From: Prototheca cutis
Taxonomy: Eukaryota > Chlorophyta > Trebouxiophyceae > Chlorellales > Chlorellaceae
NCBI GenBank assembly: GCA_002897115.2
Contig: BCIH01000021.1
Location: forward strand, 7,902-71,901
Reading direction: 5' to 3'
Length of the DNA: 64,000 bases
The first letter of the stretch is position 1, and each line of letters starts with the position of its first letter. Both the position numbers and the translations under genes were made by a program. Positions 22,295 through 33,220 of this stretch are shown here, piece by piece. Under the pieces are notes generated by a model, which saw only the letters and a list, made by a program, of their open reading frames with translations, made no database searches and had not been told where the DNA came from.

Positions 22295-22792
22295 GCGAGC
22301 GTGATGGACAGGCTGCAGTAGAGGTGGTCTCCACTCCCCTCCCTCTTTGGGAAAGGAGTGTCGTCCTGCTTTCTTTCCGCTAAAACCATTGGAAACTCAC
22401 TGTCCACCACCCGGCAGAGAGGTGCACGTAAAATTCAGCAAGAGGGCATGGCAGCGGCGAGATGCAGATGGGTGAGGGGCGCAGGGGTGGGGAAAGAAGG
22501 GGGCCTCCAGAGCTTTCTTTGGCAGCAACGATTGCAGCGCTGCAGGCGCCTGGCCCTCTCTTTTCACAACCGTGACGTGAAGGCGACAACAAATTTCAAG
22601 CGAGCTAGGGCGTGTGTGTGTTTTGGGATTGAGAGGAGGTTCTCTGCAGACCGTGCCAGAGGTTCACAAGGACAGGGCAGGGCTTGCACATGTCTTGTGC
22701 CGTCGCTCGGGCCTTGCAGCGTAGGTCTGGGTTTGCACCGTTGGCCAAAGCCCTCGCAACGCACACACACGCGTGCACGCGCATGCACAGTG
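22295..22792. other. Convergent 3' flanks of TFIIE beta and importin-11
   Basis: About 500 bases between two stop codons. No supported gene or RNA is seen; both 3' untranslated regions should lie here. Confidence 0.5.
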
Positions 22793-25700
22793 TCATACTG
22801 CAGCCTGCGTGTGTGCCTGCTCTTCGGGTTTTTGCAGGCTCATGGCTTCCAGTGCGGCCAGCATCTCCCGCTCCTCACCGCCCCGGGCCACTGCGGCCAG
22901 CTGGTCCGGCAGGCTGGGGTCGAGGCTCTCCAGCGCCGTGAGCAGCGCCCGCTCCCCAAGCCAGGCTGCCGCCTGCCGCGCCGCGACCCGAACCGTCTCG
23001 GCAGCATCCACAGCTGCCAGCGGGCTGGACGCAGCCAGCACCAGTCGCCGCAACGCCAACTGGTCACCCTCCTGCTTGTTATTGGTTTTGTTGGTTGGAA
23101 AAGGTGGGTCATGGGTGCCATGTCCATTGTCCAACAACAACGACGACAAACCCAGTGTACACTCCATGCCAGCAACAGCACACAAACGCGCCTGGAGTTC
23201 TTCCATGCCTTCTTGCTTGCGCTCCAGGTCCTTACGAAAGGCCGGGGCTTCGCGCACGGCTTTGAGGCCAAGCGCGATGACACGCGCGGCGCGGCCCACG
23301 GATCGCAGCTGCGGCACCGCGTCTGCACACAACAGCGACGCCAAAACGACAGTGGCTTCGTGCCGACGCGCACGCGCAGCCGCGGCCAGCGCGGGCAAAA
23401 AGAGCTCGGCCAGATCGACGCTGGAACTGATGGAGATCCAGCGATCCAACAAACGAGCGGCCGCGCGATCAGCCCCATCGACAGCGGCAGCTCCAAGAAC
23501 AATGATTCCAGTCTGTCCCGTTGCCAACGATTGCGGCTGTTCTGGCTGAAGGGCTCCCCAGAGCCCAGGGTCAAGCCACAGCGCGGCGCTGACCACTTGG
23601 AGTGCGGTTTCCAGGACACCCAACGCCCGAGCAGGCAGGCGGGCCACCGCGCCACCGAAATCGGCGGCCACCAGCGCGGCCGCCGCGCGGGCCGGGGACA
23701 GCAGCGCCGCGGGCACCGCCGTGCCACGTGGCGCACTCTGCAGCAGCGTCAGCAGCAACGAGCACGCACTCAGGGCCTCTTGAATCTCGTCCGCCTGCAG
23801 CAGCGGGCGGCTGCTTTGCCGCGCCCGCGCCGCAGCCAGGCCCCCCTCGTGCCGTATCGCTCCTGCACGGCGGCCAGCTGTGGCGGCAGAAGTAGAGCCG
23901 CCCGCCGTTGCATCAAGCTTCCCCCCCGAGGGCGCGGCGGTTAGGCAACCCAGCGTCCGGCGCAGTGTCCCGGCCGTGGCCTCGGCGAGCGGCTCGAGCG
24001 CGGCACCCAGCACAGCGGGCCCACCGAGCAGCACGTATGCTTCGGCGATGCCGTACACCTGGACGGTATCCTGCCCGCGCCGCAGGATGGGCACCAACCG
24101 CGCGGCAAACAGTTCGCCTAGCAATGGTCCGACCTCAGCCGACTGAGAAAGCACGGCGCGCCAGAGACGCAGCCCGTCGTCCAGCAGGGGCTCGGCCTCC
24201 GGGCTGGCGACGTCCGTCGCGTGACGGAGCAGGGGGGCTAGGAGCCCAGCGACACGCGGTTCGCGCACCGCCGCGTGGCCCAGCCGCGCGACGAGGTGAG
24301 CAACGACCCCAATAAGGGCCGCATGGAGCCGAGCGGCCGCGCCGGGGGCCCCGCCCCGCCGAGCCGCCACGACGTCCCAGACTCCCGGCAGCGCAGCGGT
24401 GATGACGCCCAGGTGCGGGGCCAGCCTCGCGCCGAGGAGTTCCACCACTGCAGACACGGCCTGGAGCACGCGGACCATGCTCTCACTCTCGCCCAGTCGT
24501 GCCAGCAGGGCAAAGCAGCGGCCGACGAGGGCATCCAGCGAAGCCTCGACGGCTGCAGTGTGCGCCGCGAGCTCGGCTGCTGCCGCATCGAGGGCTTCGG
24601 CCTGGCCATCGCCCACTTCGCCCAGACCTTCCAGGGCCAAACGCTCGCGCATGCGACTCCTGTCGGGGGCCTGCGCCAGGAACGCGCCTTCTTCCAGCAC
24701 CTGCGCCACCAGCGCCGTGCTGGCAGACACCGCCATCAGCGCGACGACCAGGTCGGGGCTCGGGATGTACGCCACGCAGAGTCTGTATGCCTCGGCCCAG
24801 GCCTCGGGGCCCAGCTCCTCGCCACACACGCCCACCAGCCACAGCGCACGCGCCTGCAGGATCCGCACGTCCAACGATGCCGCCTCTGGGGTTCCTGCCG
24901 GTGGTGACGACGGCGGGGCCCCCGCACCGCCACCGGCTCCGGTCGGGGTGCCTTGGTCTCCTGCACCATTGCCAAGACTGCTGCCAACTCCGGACAGCAG
25001 GATACCGCGGAGTTCGGCTTCGTACCACGAGGGAAAGCTCACGCGGGTGCGGACGTGGGCAAAGCACTCCCCCACCGCGCGGTAGGTGGCCTCGCGCAGG
25101 AGCAGCGTCTCGCGCGTCAGCGGCGTCGCCTGCAGCGCGGCCGCGGCGTCCACCAGCGCGCCACAGACGGCGGCCTGGTTGCGCTCTATCATGCACTCCA
25201 ACAGCGCCACGCCGCAGGGGCGGGGGGTGTCGGCGTCGGGACTGGTCTCGACGTCGACTTGCCGTGCAAAGCCCTCGGCGTCGGCCTCCCACTCTGCGAG
25301 TTCCTCGGGGCTCAGCGCGATATACTTGGACACCACCGCCGCCACCAGCGGCTCGCAGCGCCCGGGGGACACCAGCTCGTCCAGCGCGGCCCGCGCTTCA
25401 GACAGCGCCGGCAACGCACGCCGAGTCCGCTCCGCCGCGCCCGACAACGCCCCGGCGCCGCTGCCGCGGGAGTGCAGCTCCACGAAATCCGCGCGGTACA
25501 TGGGCTGGATCAGCACGCGGGCCGTGAACCGCGTCAGTAACACACGGGATTTGGAGCGGATGGAGTGCAGCGTCCCGGCGTCCAGGCCCAGCAGCGCCGT
25601 GCCCGCGCACAGCCGCGCCCATGCAGGCGCGTACCCGGCAAACGCCAGCGGCTGCCGGTCCAGCCCCGCCAGCGCACAGCCCAGCAGCCGCTCCCACACC

Positions 25701-27050
25701 TTGCACAGCAAGACGCCGAGGTGCTCGTTGTTGCTGCTGCCACCCCCTCCAGGGGAGGAAACCGCAGCGGCAGCCGCAGCCAGGCGTGGGGCCACCTCGC
25801 CCGCGGCAACGGCACCCTCGCGCATCAGCTCCCCAAACGCGGTCTCGTCGCCCCGCAGGTCCTGGATCGCGCCCAGCGCTTCCACCTGCACCGCCAGGTA
25901 CGCTGCCGCCAGTCGCCCTGCATCCCCCCAATTTGATTGGACTTCGGCAGGAGCGGAGGGAAGACCGCCCACACCAGAAGCAGCGGTCAACAACGTTCCG
26001 AGCGTGGCGCGCCAGCCGGCCGTCATGGGGGCGAGCAGCGCGCGGAGGGCGGCGCCCAGCGCATCACGATCCGCGTCGATCTGTGCTGTTAATGCAGCCA
26101 GCTCGCCATCCGACAGAGAAATGAGGCCGCCGGGGGGCGCGTCGATGGCAAAGCGCTTGCCCCGCAGGCCACGCAGCACGTGCTTGAGCGCCCGCAGCGC
26201 CCGCAGCTTGCCCTCCACCGACGCCGCCGAACCCAGCGCCGCACGGGCCGCGAGGTCGGGGAGCAGTGATGCCCAAGGACGAGGCACGTCGAATCGAGCA
26301 ACGTTGGCGATCAGCAGCGCAAGCTGCAGCGCTACCCGGGGCGACGGCTCCGACAGCAGCACGTCCAATAGGATCGATCGCACGTACTCTTTTTCTTGTC
26401 CTGTGATTGTTTGTTTTTGGCAGGGGAGGGTTGTTATGAAGGGATTGTTTTGGGAGATCGTTTGGGGGTTTGGGCCATAGCGGGATGGAGGGTCGGTGGC
26501 CTAAGGATTCTAGGGCTACAAAAGCTCGATCAAAAGTGTTACCTACCTGGGACCCGGGACCACTCGCGTGTGCCCATGATCTTCTGCCATGATGAGCCCA
26601 CCGCATTTTTGGCCACGACCGTGGCCATCAGCCGCGCCTCCTGTGTATGGGGGGGGGGGGGGGGATTGATCTGGTTCCATGCAGCAGCGCCATGGAGCAG
26701 TGTCAACATCGAACCCCTTGCAAGGGTGGCCACATGCATGTGCGTTCCGTGCAGGCATGGGCCCCCAGCACGGTTGGATGCCCCCATCATCACCACCGCA
26801 CCGCCGCCCGGCGAGCGGGGCCCTGCCATGAGCAACCCCATGAGCTCACCTCTGGCACGGTGTGGGCCTGCTGCACGATGCTCAGCAGGGACCCTATGAA
26901 CCCGGGAGTGGATTCGGCGTCCCATTCCTGCAGCCGGGCCTGGGCCTGAGTGCGGATCGCAGTGTCCAGGGACAGGGACGAGGTGAGGGCCGCATACACA
27001 TCGTCGGGGCTCAGCACCGGGCTCTGGCCCCCTGCCTGCACATCCGTCAT
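22793..27050 (-). CDS. IPO11: Importin-11-like nuclear transport receptor
   Basis: This is a beta-karyopherin, a HEAT-repeat receptor that carries cargo into the nucleus with Ran. Exons are 26850-27050, 26547-26640 and 22793-26388, giving about 1296 residues. The N terminus has the importin-beta N domain pattern: TQAQARLQEWDAESTPGF, then ARLMATVVAKNAVGSSWQKI, then PSPRVALQLALLIANVARFD. The segment LRALRALKHVLRGLRGKRF is characteristic of importin-11. The rest is Ala/Leu-rich helical repeats to the stop. About 23072-23190 is low-similarity and may be an in-frame intron; I found no phase-matched donor, so the reading frame is kept continuous. An in-frame ATG at 27086 is an alternative start. 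Intron 1 carries a 16-G tract (26649-26664). Confidence 0.85.
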
Positions 27051-27879
27051 AGAGATCAAGTGCCTAGGCGGTGCCTCAAACTGCACTGCCGGCCGCCCCG
27101 ACTCGCATTGGCGGGCCCGCCCGTTCCGCTGTACTCTTAAGCGAGAAAGTTCGCGGGCCCTGACGGGCCCCGAACAGGGTCCTGTTCACGCTCCACAAAC
27201 CACCACGCAGTATATCTCGACATTCAACCGCGATGCATGGTGCTGTGCTGGTGAGATCACGCTTGAAAGAAGGTCCCCGACCACGGCCACCCGGGCGGGA
27301 TCAATTTTTCGTGTGCGATTTGGAGCAAGGTTGGAAGGTGTCACCGGAAGGATCTGGAGGCTCGCTGCAATTGCTGGGTTACACTTGTACACAAAGACGT
27401 CTACAAGGAATGAATGGTACAATGAATTGTACTATGCGTGAAAAATTGATGGCATGTGGTCACAATGCACTGATATTTGCAGATTCTTGATGGGTGAAGT
27501 AAACACCCCTTGCTCATGGGACGAGCGGGGGAGGTCGGGGCGAGACCCTGCCGTGCAGGGTGCATGCATGCATCCAGCAGCAACGCTTATTGGTGATCTG
27601 GGACACCGGTGCAGGGGGCCCGAGAAGTGAGATATGGGCATGCCAAAAATGGCGTACACGACCGTGACAGTCGAAAATGTTTGGGCCTGGGCAAACGGCC
27701 AAAATTGGTCCACGTGGTAATGCAGAGCTCCAGGTGTTGGGCTAGTGCACAAGGGGTTTGCAAGATGCCAGCACTATTGTACATTCAGATGAGATGGGGG
27801 CCACGGTACCGGTGCGGGAAGAACAAGTGCAGTGCGGAGCAATGGGTAGAGCACACACTCTTTGTGTGGCGGGGGCTGT
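27051..27879. other. Intergenic region upstream of importin-11
   Basis: This 830-base spacer holds the importin-11 promoter side and the 3' flank of the next minus-strand gene. A GGGCCCTGACGGGCCC inverted repeat at about 27157-27172 is the only feature noticed. No gene is supported. Confidence 0.45.
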
Positions 27880-28976
27880 TCAGCCCGAGGGCTCAGAGGC
27901 CAGGAGCTCTTCCATCAGTCGGATCTGGTCTTCGACATCCGACTCCACATTGAGCAGGGTCGTCCGGGGCCCGCTGTTCAGCCGGATGCTGATGCCACGG
28001 AAGGCGGCAAGCTCCGCCAGATCCCCAGCCATGCTCACTGGGCTGTCGGGCCAGGTGGAACCGCTTGAGGTCTGCCGCCAGATGGACTCGTCGTAGCCCT
28101 CCCGGCCGGCCGACAGGTGCCGTGCCATTTGTGCTGTCAACCGAACAGTGAGGCCTGAGAGAGAGGAGGGGATTGGGCTTGCATAAGGCCCGGGCAGGCG
28201 GATACTTCCCAAAGACGCTGCCGAGATGCTGCAATCCTCACTGGACACACGATTCCGTGCCATCCCCCCAGGCCTGCCTAAGAGAAAATACCCTCCTTAA
28301 ATGCCCCATGACATGCCTACCTGTTCGTTCGGTCTGGGGACTGATGCCAGATGACGGCTGGGAGCCCAGAGGGTCCTGGCCGTCACGCCACTCCTTGCCG
28401 TCGTACCAGCGCCGAACCCATTGTCCGTCCACCATGCATCGCTGCTCCCAGTGAGTGCCATTAAACGAAGCGGGCTCAGAGCCCATGCAGGCATAGGAGC
28501 TGGGCCAGGAGAGCCCTGGCGCTGCAGAGGCGTAGGGGCTAGGTCGGGACGGCGCAGTGGCGGCGGAAGCATAGGGGCTGGGTCGAGAGAGCAGAGTGGC
28601 GGCCGAAGCCGAAGTCGAAGCATAGGGGCTGGGTCGAGAGAGAACCGGTGATTTCCCTGCAAGCACAGAGGATAGCATTCAGAATAAACACATGTTCAAT
28701 GGAGACAGTGCAGCAAGGCATCGACTGTCGACACCCACCTTTTTCTTCACTGTGATCCCGTGCGGAGTTGCTTGAAACCCCAGATTCCCGGACCGGGGCC
28801 GTTATTCCTGCACGCCACCGTAACCAGGAAATCACAGGTCAGTAATCCGAGCATGGCACTAGAATCTACTCGCAAACGCACACTGGTGGCATGCAATCCC
28901 ACCCTACCCTTCCAGGGTTAGCACCTGAGCTGGAGCTCATCGACGGACTTCGGCGATGGGTGCTCATGGTTGTCAT
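27880..28976 (-). CDS. Uncharacterised protein with RPSPYAS repeats
   Basis: Four exons (28925-28976, 28739-28807, 28321-28656, 27880-28277) join in phase to 284 residues. I do not recognise the family. The N terminus is Ser-rich. Residues near 40-95 hold four repeats of the pattern LSRPSPYAS (last one LSWPSSYAC), spaced 13-17 residues apart. A Trp-rich stretch follows (HWEQRCMVDGQWVRRWYDGKEW). The C-terminal part contains GDLAELAAFRGISIRLNS and an acidic tail DVEDQIRLMEELLASEPSG. There is no signal peptide or membrane segment. A 51-base piece of exon 4 that ends in a pyrimidine tract plus CAG could be a further in-frame intron. The repeats look like phosphorylation or binding motifs, which is a guess. 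Confidence 0.6.
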
Positions 28977-29666
28977 GACCCTCCGCGCTCGTAGACAGTC
29001 TTGAAATATTTCGGCCAATTACATCGACATTGGGAGAGGACAAGCATTCCTGTAGAATTTAGTTGCCGCGTTTCCCTGGCTCCGCGCTTGGTATTGGGAG
29101 TCGCCGGAAGCCTTGTGTCGGAACTCGGGAGTGGTGTCTCACATGACCTGAATCCCGCGGCCCGGTCTCAACATGGGCAATCACCGAGACGCCGTTCTCA
29201 CACGGTTCCGATCGACATATCAGGCAATAATGTGAACATTCAAGCCCGCGAGCGTGCGATAGCGCGATGGATGCCGTCGATCGGCGAGTGTCTGCGGCCC
29301 AAACTGAGGCCGCCAGCATTGTCCCCGGCCGGTGTCGGTGCAAGGTTCGAATTCGGGGGAAGCCGTAGGAAGTCACGATTCCCCGGCACATCCAGGCCTG
29401 GACTTGGGCGCTGGTAAACACGGGTGCACGCTGAGACAACACAGTTCGACATCACTTATTCAACAGCAACTATCATCAAGAAGGTTTGAATGCGTTGTTT
29501 GGTCTTAGGGAAGTGGAGGACGTGAAGGCCCCATTGGCGCCAGAGGGGTCCGACGCCCCCGACGACTGCTGCTATTGCAATGACCTTACTGGCCACACAG
29601 CGAGATGATATTTCCATGGCAAATGTGCCACGGGAACTGGACAAATGCAACCAGTGTACCAATACA
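28977..29666. other. Intergenic region between the repeat protein and TAD2
   Basis: Both flanking genes are on the minus strand, so this holds the promoter of the repeat protein and the 3' flank of TAD2. A GGTTCGAATTC word at 29344-29354 is not part of a tRNA. No gene is supported. Confidence 0.45.
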
Positions 29667-29954
29667 TCAGGAGCTCTCTGCCATGGAGTCTGGCGCATTC
29701 CCGCCGGCTTCTCCCTCCAGCAGGGCCGCCAACAAGGCGCTCCTGTCCTTGACAGGCCGGTGCGGCTTTGGCGCTGCAGAATGCAAACCGGCATCTGGGT
29801 CTCAAAGTCGGGCACGGACCTGCCTGCATGCAGCGATCTCTGAAAACTACATTCCCACAATGTCTGAGAACACCCACATTTTTGTGATCAAGTTTTGCTC
29901 CCTGGCGCAAGCACCAGCCGATTCGCAAAAGCCAATCAACAACAATCCCCCCCC

Positions 29955-30022
<68 letters not shown>

Positions 30023-30908
30023 GAACCGCACCACTGGGATTTCCAGCACTGTAAAATCTTTGGAGCAGGAAAATAGCTCGTTCGGCCAGAAGGCCCCCCC
30101 TGGAAGCATACGTGAACCCGGGTGGTCCCGATCCGCAGCCACCGCAGCCCGTGTCGTGCACGCTGAGTATGCTGCCATTGCCGCCAAACTTGTCGTTGGC
30201 ACAGCCGTAGACCACTTGTTTGAAACCCAGCAGGCTCAGTGCGCCCGCACACATGATGCAGGGCTCACAGGTGACGTACAGCCGGCAGGCCCCAAAGTCC
30301 GCGGCGGCCCGGTTGTTGTCGTGTGCCTGCAGCAGCGCGTCAATCGCCTCAAACTCGGCGTGCCGCGTGCCCTGCGCGCAGGATGACGTCTGAAGCTGAT
30401 GAGCCATCGGCCGTCCGGTTGAGAAATGCGCACGGTGGTCCCATCCCTCCTCAAAGGCCACCCAACAATGCTCAAACTCCCAACACCCAGCAGAGCGTCT
30501 GCGGGCACGCACGTTGCGGGTGTGGTTGGTCTTGTTACTCCCCCTGGCCACCACCTCGCCGTCCCTCACGATGACGCAGCTGCATGGCTTGTGTGTGGAG
30601 GGGTTGGGTGAGCTTTGTTGTGGGTGCTAGAGCATGCCTGATTGCATTTCAGGGCCAGCATGAATGGGTGGCCCTCATCTTTCTTACCCAACAGGGATCT
30701 CGTCCTCTGCTAAAGCAAACTCCGCCTGGAAAACGGGATGCAGGGCATAAAGGGCTTGGGTGGCATGGCTTCAACGACCAGTTTGATTGGAGCCACATGT
30801 GTGCAAGTTCCAGCGCCCCCCGGCAACACCAGCAAACACCTGTGCAATGGCCTGACGCATGAAGCCCACATCCTCGGAAGTCCACTGCGAGGGCTCCTGC
30901 GACTCCAT
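29667..30908 (-). CDS. TAD2: tRNA-specific adenosine deaminase 2 (TAD2/ADAT2)
   Basis: TAD2 is the catalytic subunit of the TAD2-TAD3 heterodimer that converts wobble A34 to inosine in tRNAs. Five exons (30840-30908, 30688-30725, 30513-30579, 30032-30371, 29667-29773) join to 206 residues. The start MESQEPSQW at ATG 30908 is followed by AEFALAEDEIPVGCVIV. The zinc-dependent deaminase site is complete: TRHAEFEAID supplies His and the catalytic Glu, and VTCEPCIMCAGAL supplies PCxxC. VVYGCANDKFGGNGSIL and NPSAPKPHRP are family hallmarks. A short Gly-rich insert follows the FGGNGS motif. The last intron contains a 61-base AC microsatellite. The partner TAD3 is not in this window. Confidence 0.95.
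29958..30018 (-). repeat. (AC)n microsatellite in the TAD2 intron
   Basis: About 30 uninterrupted AC dinucleotides lie in the last intron, 14 bases beyond the exon 4 donor. Confidence 0.95.
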
Positions 30909-31482
30909 GGCGGCGCAAGGTCCTTCTAGCAGATGCGAGCTTGCATGCTGGTGGAAATGGGACCGCTCGCGAGCATCCCAGCTCAGGCCGTCGCGCCGAC
31001 GATACTTGTGGGAACGGACGTCCCAATCCCTACGAGCGATCTTCGAAGCGTGTCTGCCCTACGCTGCACCAGTATTTTGTTATCACGCAAATTCGTGATG
31101 TTCAGTAGTGATGGACTGGCACATAGAAGTGTGGCAGCGGAACGCAACTCCGTTCGCTAATGAGCATGGCGTGCCGTCACCAGTTGTGTCGCCCCAATCC
31201 ATCCATGCATGCTAGCTGCAGCCTCCTTCCCAGCTACCCCAGCTAGATTTTCAAATGTGTCTCACAAACGCAGACAAACACAATGGAGCAGAATGATAGG
31301 GCAAGTGCGCATGGGAATGGGCACAGAAACGAGCTCTCAAAACTAGACCTGAAGCAGTATCTCTCCTCTCAGTTGCTGACATTGGGGTGGCCCGGTGCCC
31401 TGCTTCAAGCATGTTGTCTGAGGAATACATTGCAATGTCGTGGCTAGTCGCCTGCCAGGACACCACCGCACACACGTGGCCA
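30909..31482. other. Intergenic region TAD2 promoter / PMP3 3' flank
   Basis: Both neighbours are on the minus strand. No coding region or RNA is recognised in these 570 bases. Confidence 0.45.
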
Positions 31483-31897
31483 TCAGATCTCTGCGAACGG
31501 CCTGGTCAGCGGGGAGGCCTCCTCCCTCCCCGGCTCGTTAAAGATGACCCACAGCGCGTGAATGACGCCAGGGAGCCAGGCCAGCAGTGTCAGGATGACA
31601 TTGATCCACAAATCTGTGTCAACCGCGTCCTTCTTGATCAGAACCTGCAGCGCGCAACCGGGTGAAACAGTTGGAACGCGCATCATAGGAATCAGCTTGC
31701 CTGGGCCCGATTGCTGGCCCGGCTCTGCTCGGCCCACCTGACGGCAACACATGGCGCAGCGACGGCTTCAAAGNTTTGCCATAGTCCCCCAACCCATTTG
31801 TAGGATCCCGAGGCAAACCTACCGCTGCAGGAGGGAAGATGAGGGCCGCCAGGATCAGCCCTATCTTCCTGGGCTGCACGCCGCGGTGGTAACCCAT
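31483..31897 (-). CDS. PMP3/RCI2-family small membrane proteolipid
   Basis: Pmp3 family proteins (plant RCI2/LTI6) are tiny two-helix plasma-membrane proteins linked to ion homeostasis and cold or salt stress. Two exons (31823-31897 and 31483-31644) join in phase to 78 residues. Helix 1 is LILAALIFPPAAVLI with the conserved FPP. Helix 2 is DLWINVILTLLAWLPGVIHALWVIF, with the family signature DxxIN...LTxLxxxPGxIHA (written here in parts). The hydrophilic tail EPGREEASPLTRPFAEI is longer than in the shortest members. The usual Cys-Gly before helix 2 is replaced by KKDAVDT. Confidence 0.9.
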
Positions 31898-33220
31898 GCT
31901 GCGCTGATGTTGAGTTGTGGCACCTGTCGATGCTTANCTACGAATTGATGCACACTGTTGACGTACTATGAGATGCATCATTCGAGGCTATACGCGCACA
32001 GCGCGGCACCACGTCTCGCGAGGGTTCCATGTGCCCTGTTTTCGCTCGCACGTGGGCGGGACCCCCGGCGGGTTAGGGTTGTGACCCACCATCGTGACTG
32101 TCGTCACGTGTTGAATCGTGTTGGTCCAAGACGGCACGCGTCACTTCGACTGGTGTTCTAGTTGCATGCGAATGCCCTCGCAGTGCGTATCGCGTTGGAA
32201 CGTGTCGACAGCATCGAGGACCGGCGGCCCCGCCGGCGGCCCAGAGAGTACTCGCCGCCCCGTCGAATCCATGATCGATCAGAGAACCAGAGGAACCTTT
32301 TTGTATTATTTGGTCCATAATATCNTTGTACTGTTTGATGTCTCAGGATGTGGGCACCCGCGTCACGATCTGGGCCGGCGACAGCGGACAGAACTTGGAG
32401 CTACCCNTGAACCNCTCCCTAACCGTTTCCACGCTGACAGTNCAATGGGNGGAGCCCGCCGGGTGCAAGCGGCCCCACCACCGTCCATGGGACAGCGAAC
32501 TTTACAATGTACGCACTGCATACCCGGGATGCTTTATTGTAGCAGAACCTGTACTCTCGTGCACGCCAGAGAGATGGAACGGCCGTCGGTCTCCCCGATT
32601 TCTCCACAGGAACCTGGATGGGACCAGACCCTCCAGTGGACACCGTCCCCAGCCAGCTGCGCATTGCGGCAGAGCACAAGCTTCCAAAAGACTCCGCGAC
32701 GAGCCTCCTCCCCTAAAAAGCCATGGCTGCCGTGGCCGGCGCACATGAAAACCAGGGCAGTTGACGCCCCTCCTTCTGCGGCGGTGACGACCACGTCACG
32801 GCGGCATCAGGAGCTTTCCCATGAAAGCTGCTTCCCGAGCAGAACGCCTCGCGCCTGCTGCGCTCCGTGCGGCGCCTGTCGTTGCTGTGGCTGCTGCTGC
32901 TGCAAGGAAGAACCCCCGGCGACCGGCTGGCATGCGGTGGTTCTGCGGCGGCTGGACCGTCTTCAATCTTCCTGCCAGTCGTTCATCCGGGTTTCTCGCC
33001 ATGAACCCTGACTCCATTTCGTTTTTTGAGCACGGTGACGCCCACACACAAATGAGTGGCTGTGATGAACCCGCCCTGCCTGCACTCTGTCACAGTTCAG
33101 ACCTGGCAATGTTGCAGCGGGTTGACCTGGCTCTTGGGCCACATGTCAGTCTCCGATGGCCAACGCTACCCGGGGGCCAGTCACAACCATTCTATTCCAT
33201 TGGTTGGCTCCCTGCACAGG
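31898..33220. other. Long intergenic region with one weak small reading frame
   Basis: The only candidate is a minus-strand frame at 32796-33017 (73 residues, from ATGGAGTCAGGG). It has a basic, Ala-rich stretch RRGFFLAAAAATATTG reminiscent of an organelle or membrane signal. It has no recognisable family and no clear partner exon, so I do not call it a gene. The rest holds nothing I can support. Confidence 0.4.

Noticed and set aside
22358..23944. 528-residue + strand frame
   Set aside because: Composition is Arg/Gln-rich antisense of importin-11 and no family or splice structure supports it.
25086..26480. Long + strand open frame opposite importin-11
   Set aside because: It mirrors the minus-strand coding sequence, has no domain, and importin motifs lie on the other strand.
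29340..29356. GGTTCGAATTC word resembling a tRNA B box
   Set aside because: Flanking bases cannot pair as a T-stem and no cloverleaf is possible.
32326..32748. 140-residue + strand frame (SQDVGTRVTIWAGDSGQN...)
   Set aside because: It has several N bases, no domain, no partner exons and no recognisable start context.
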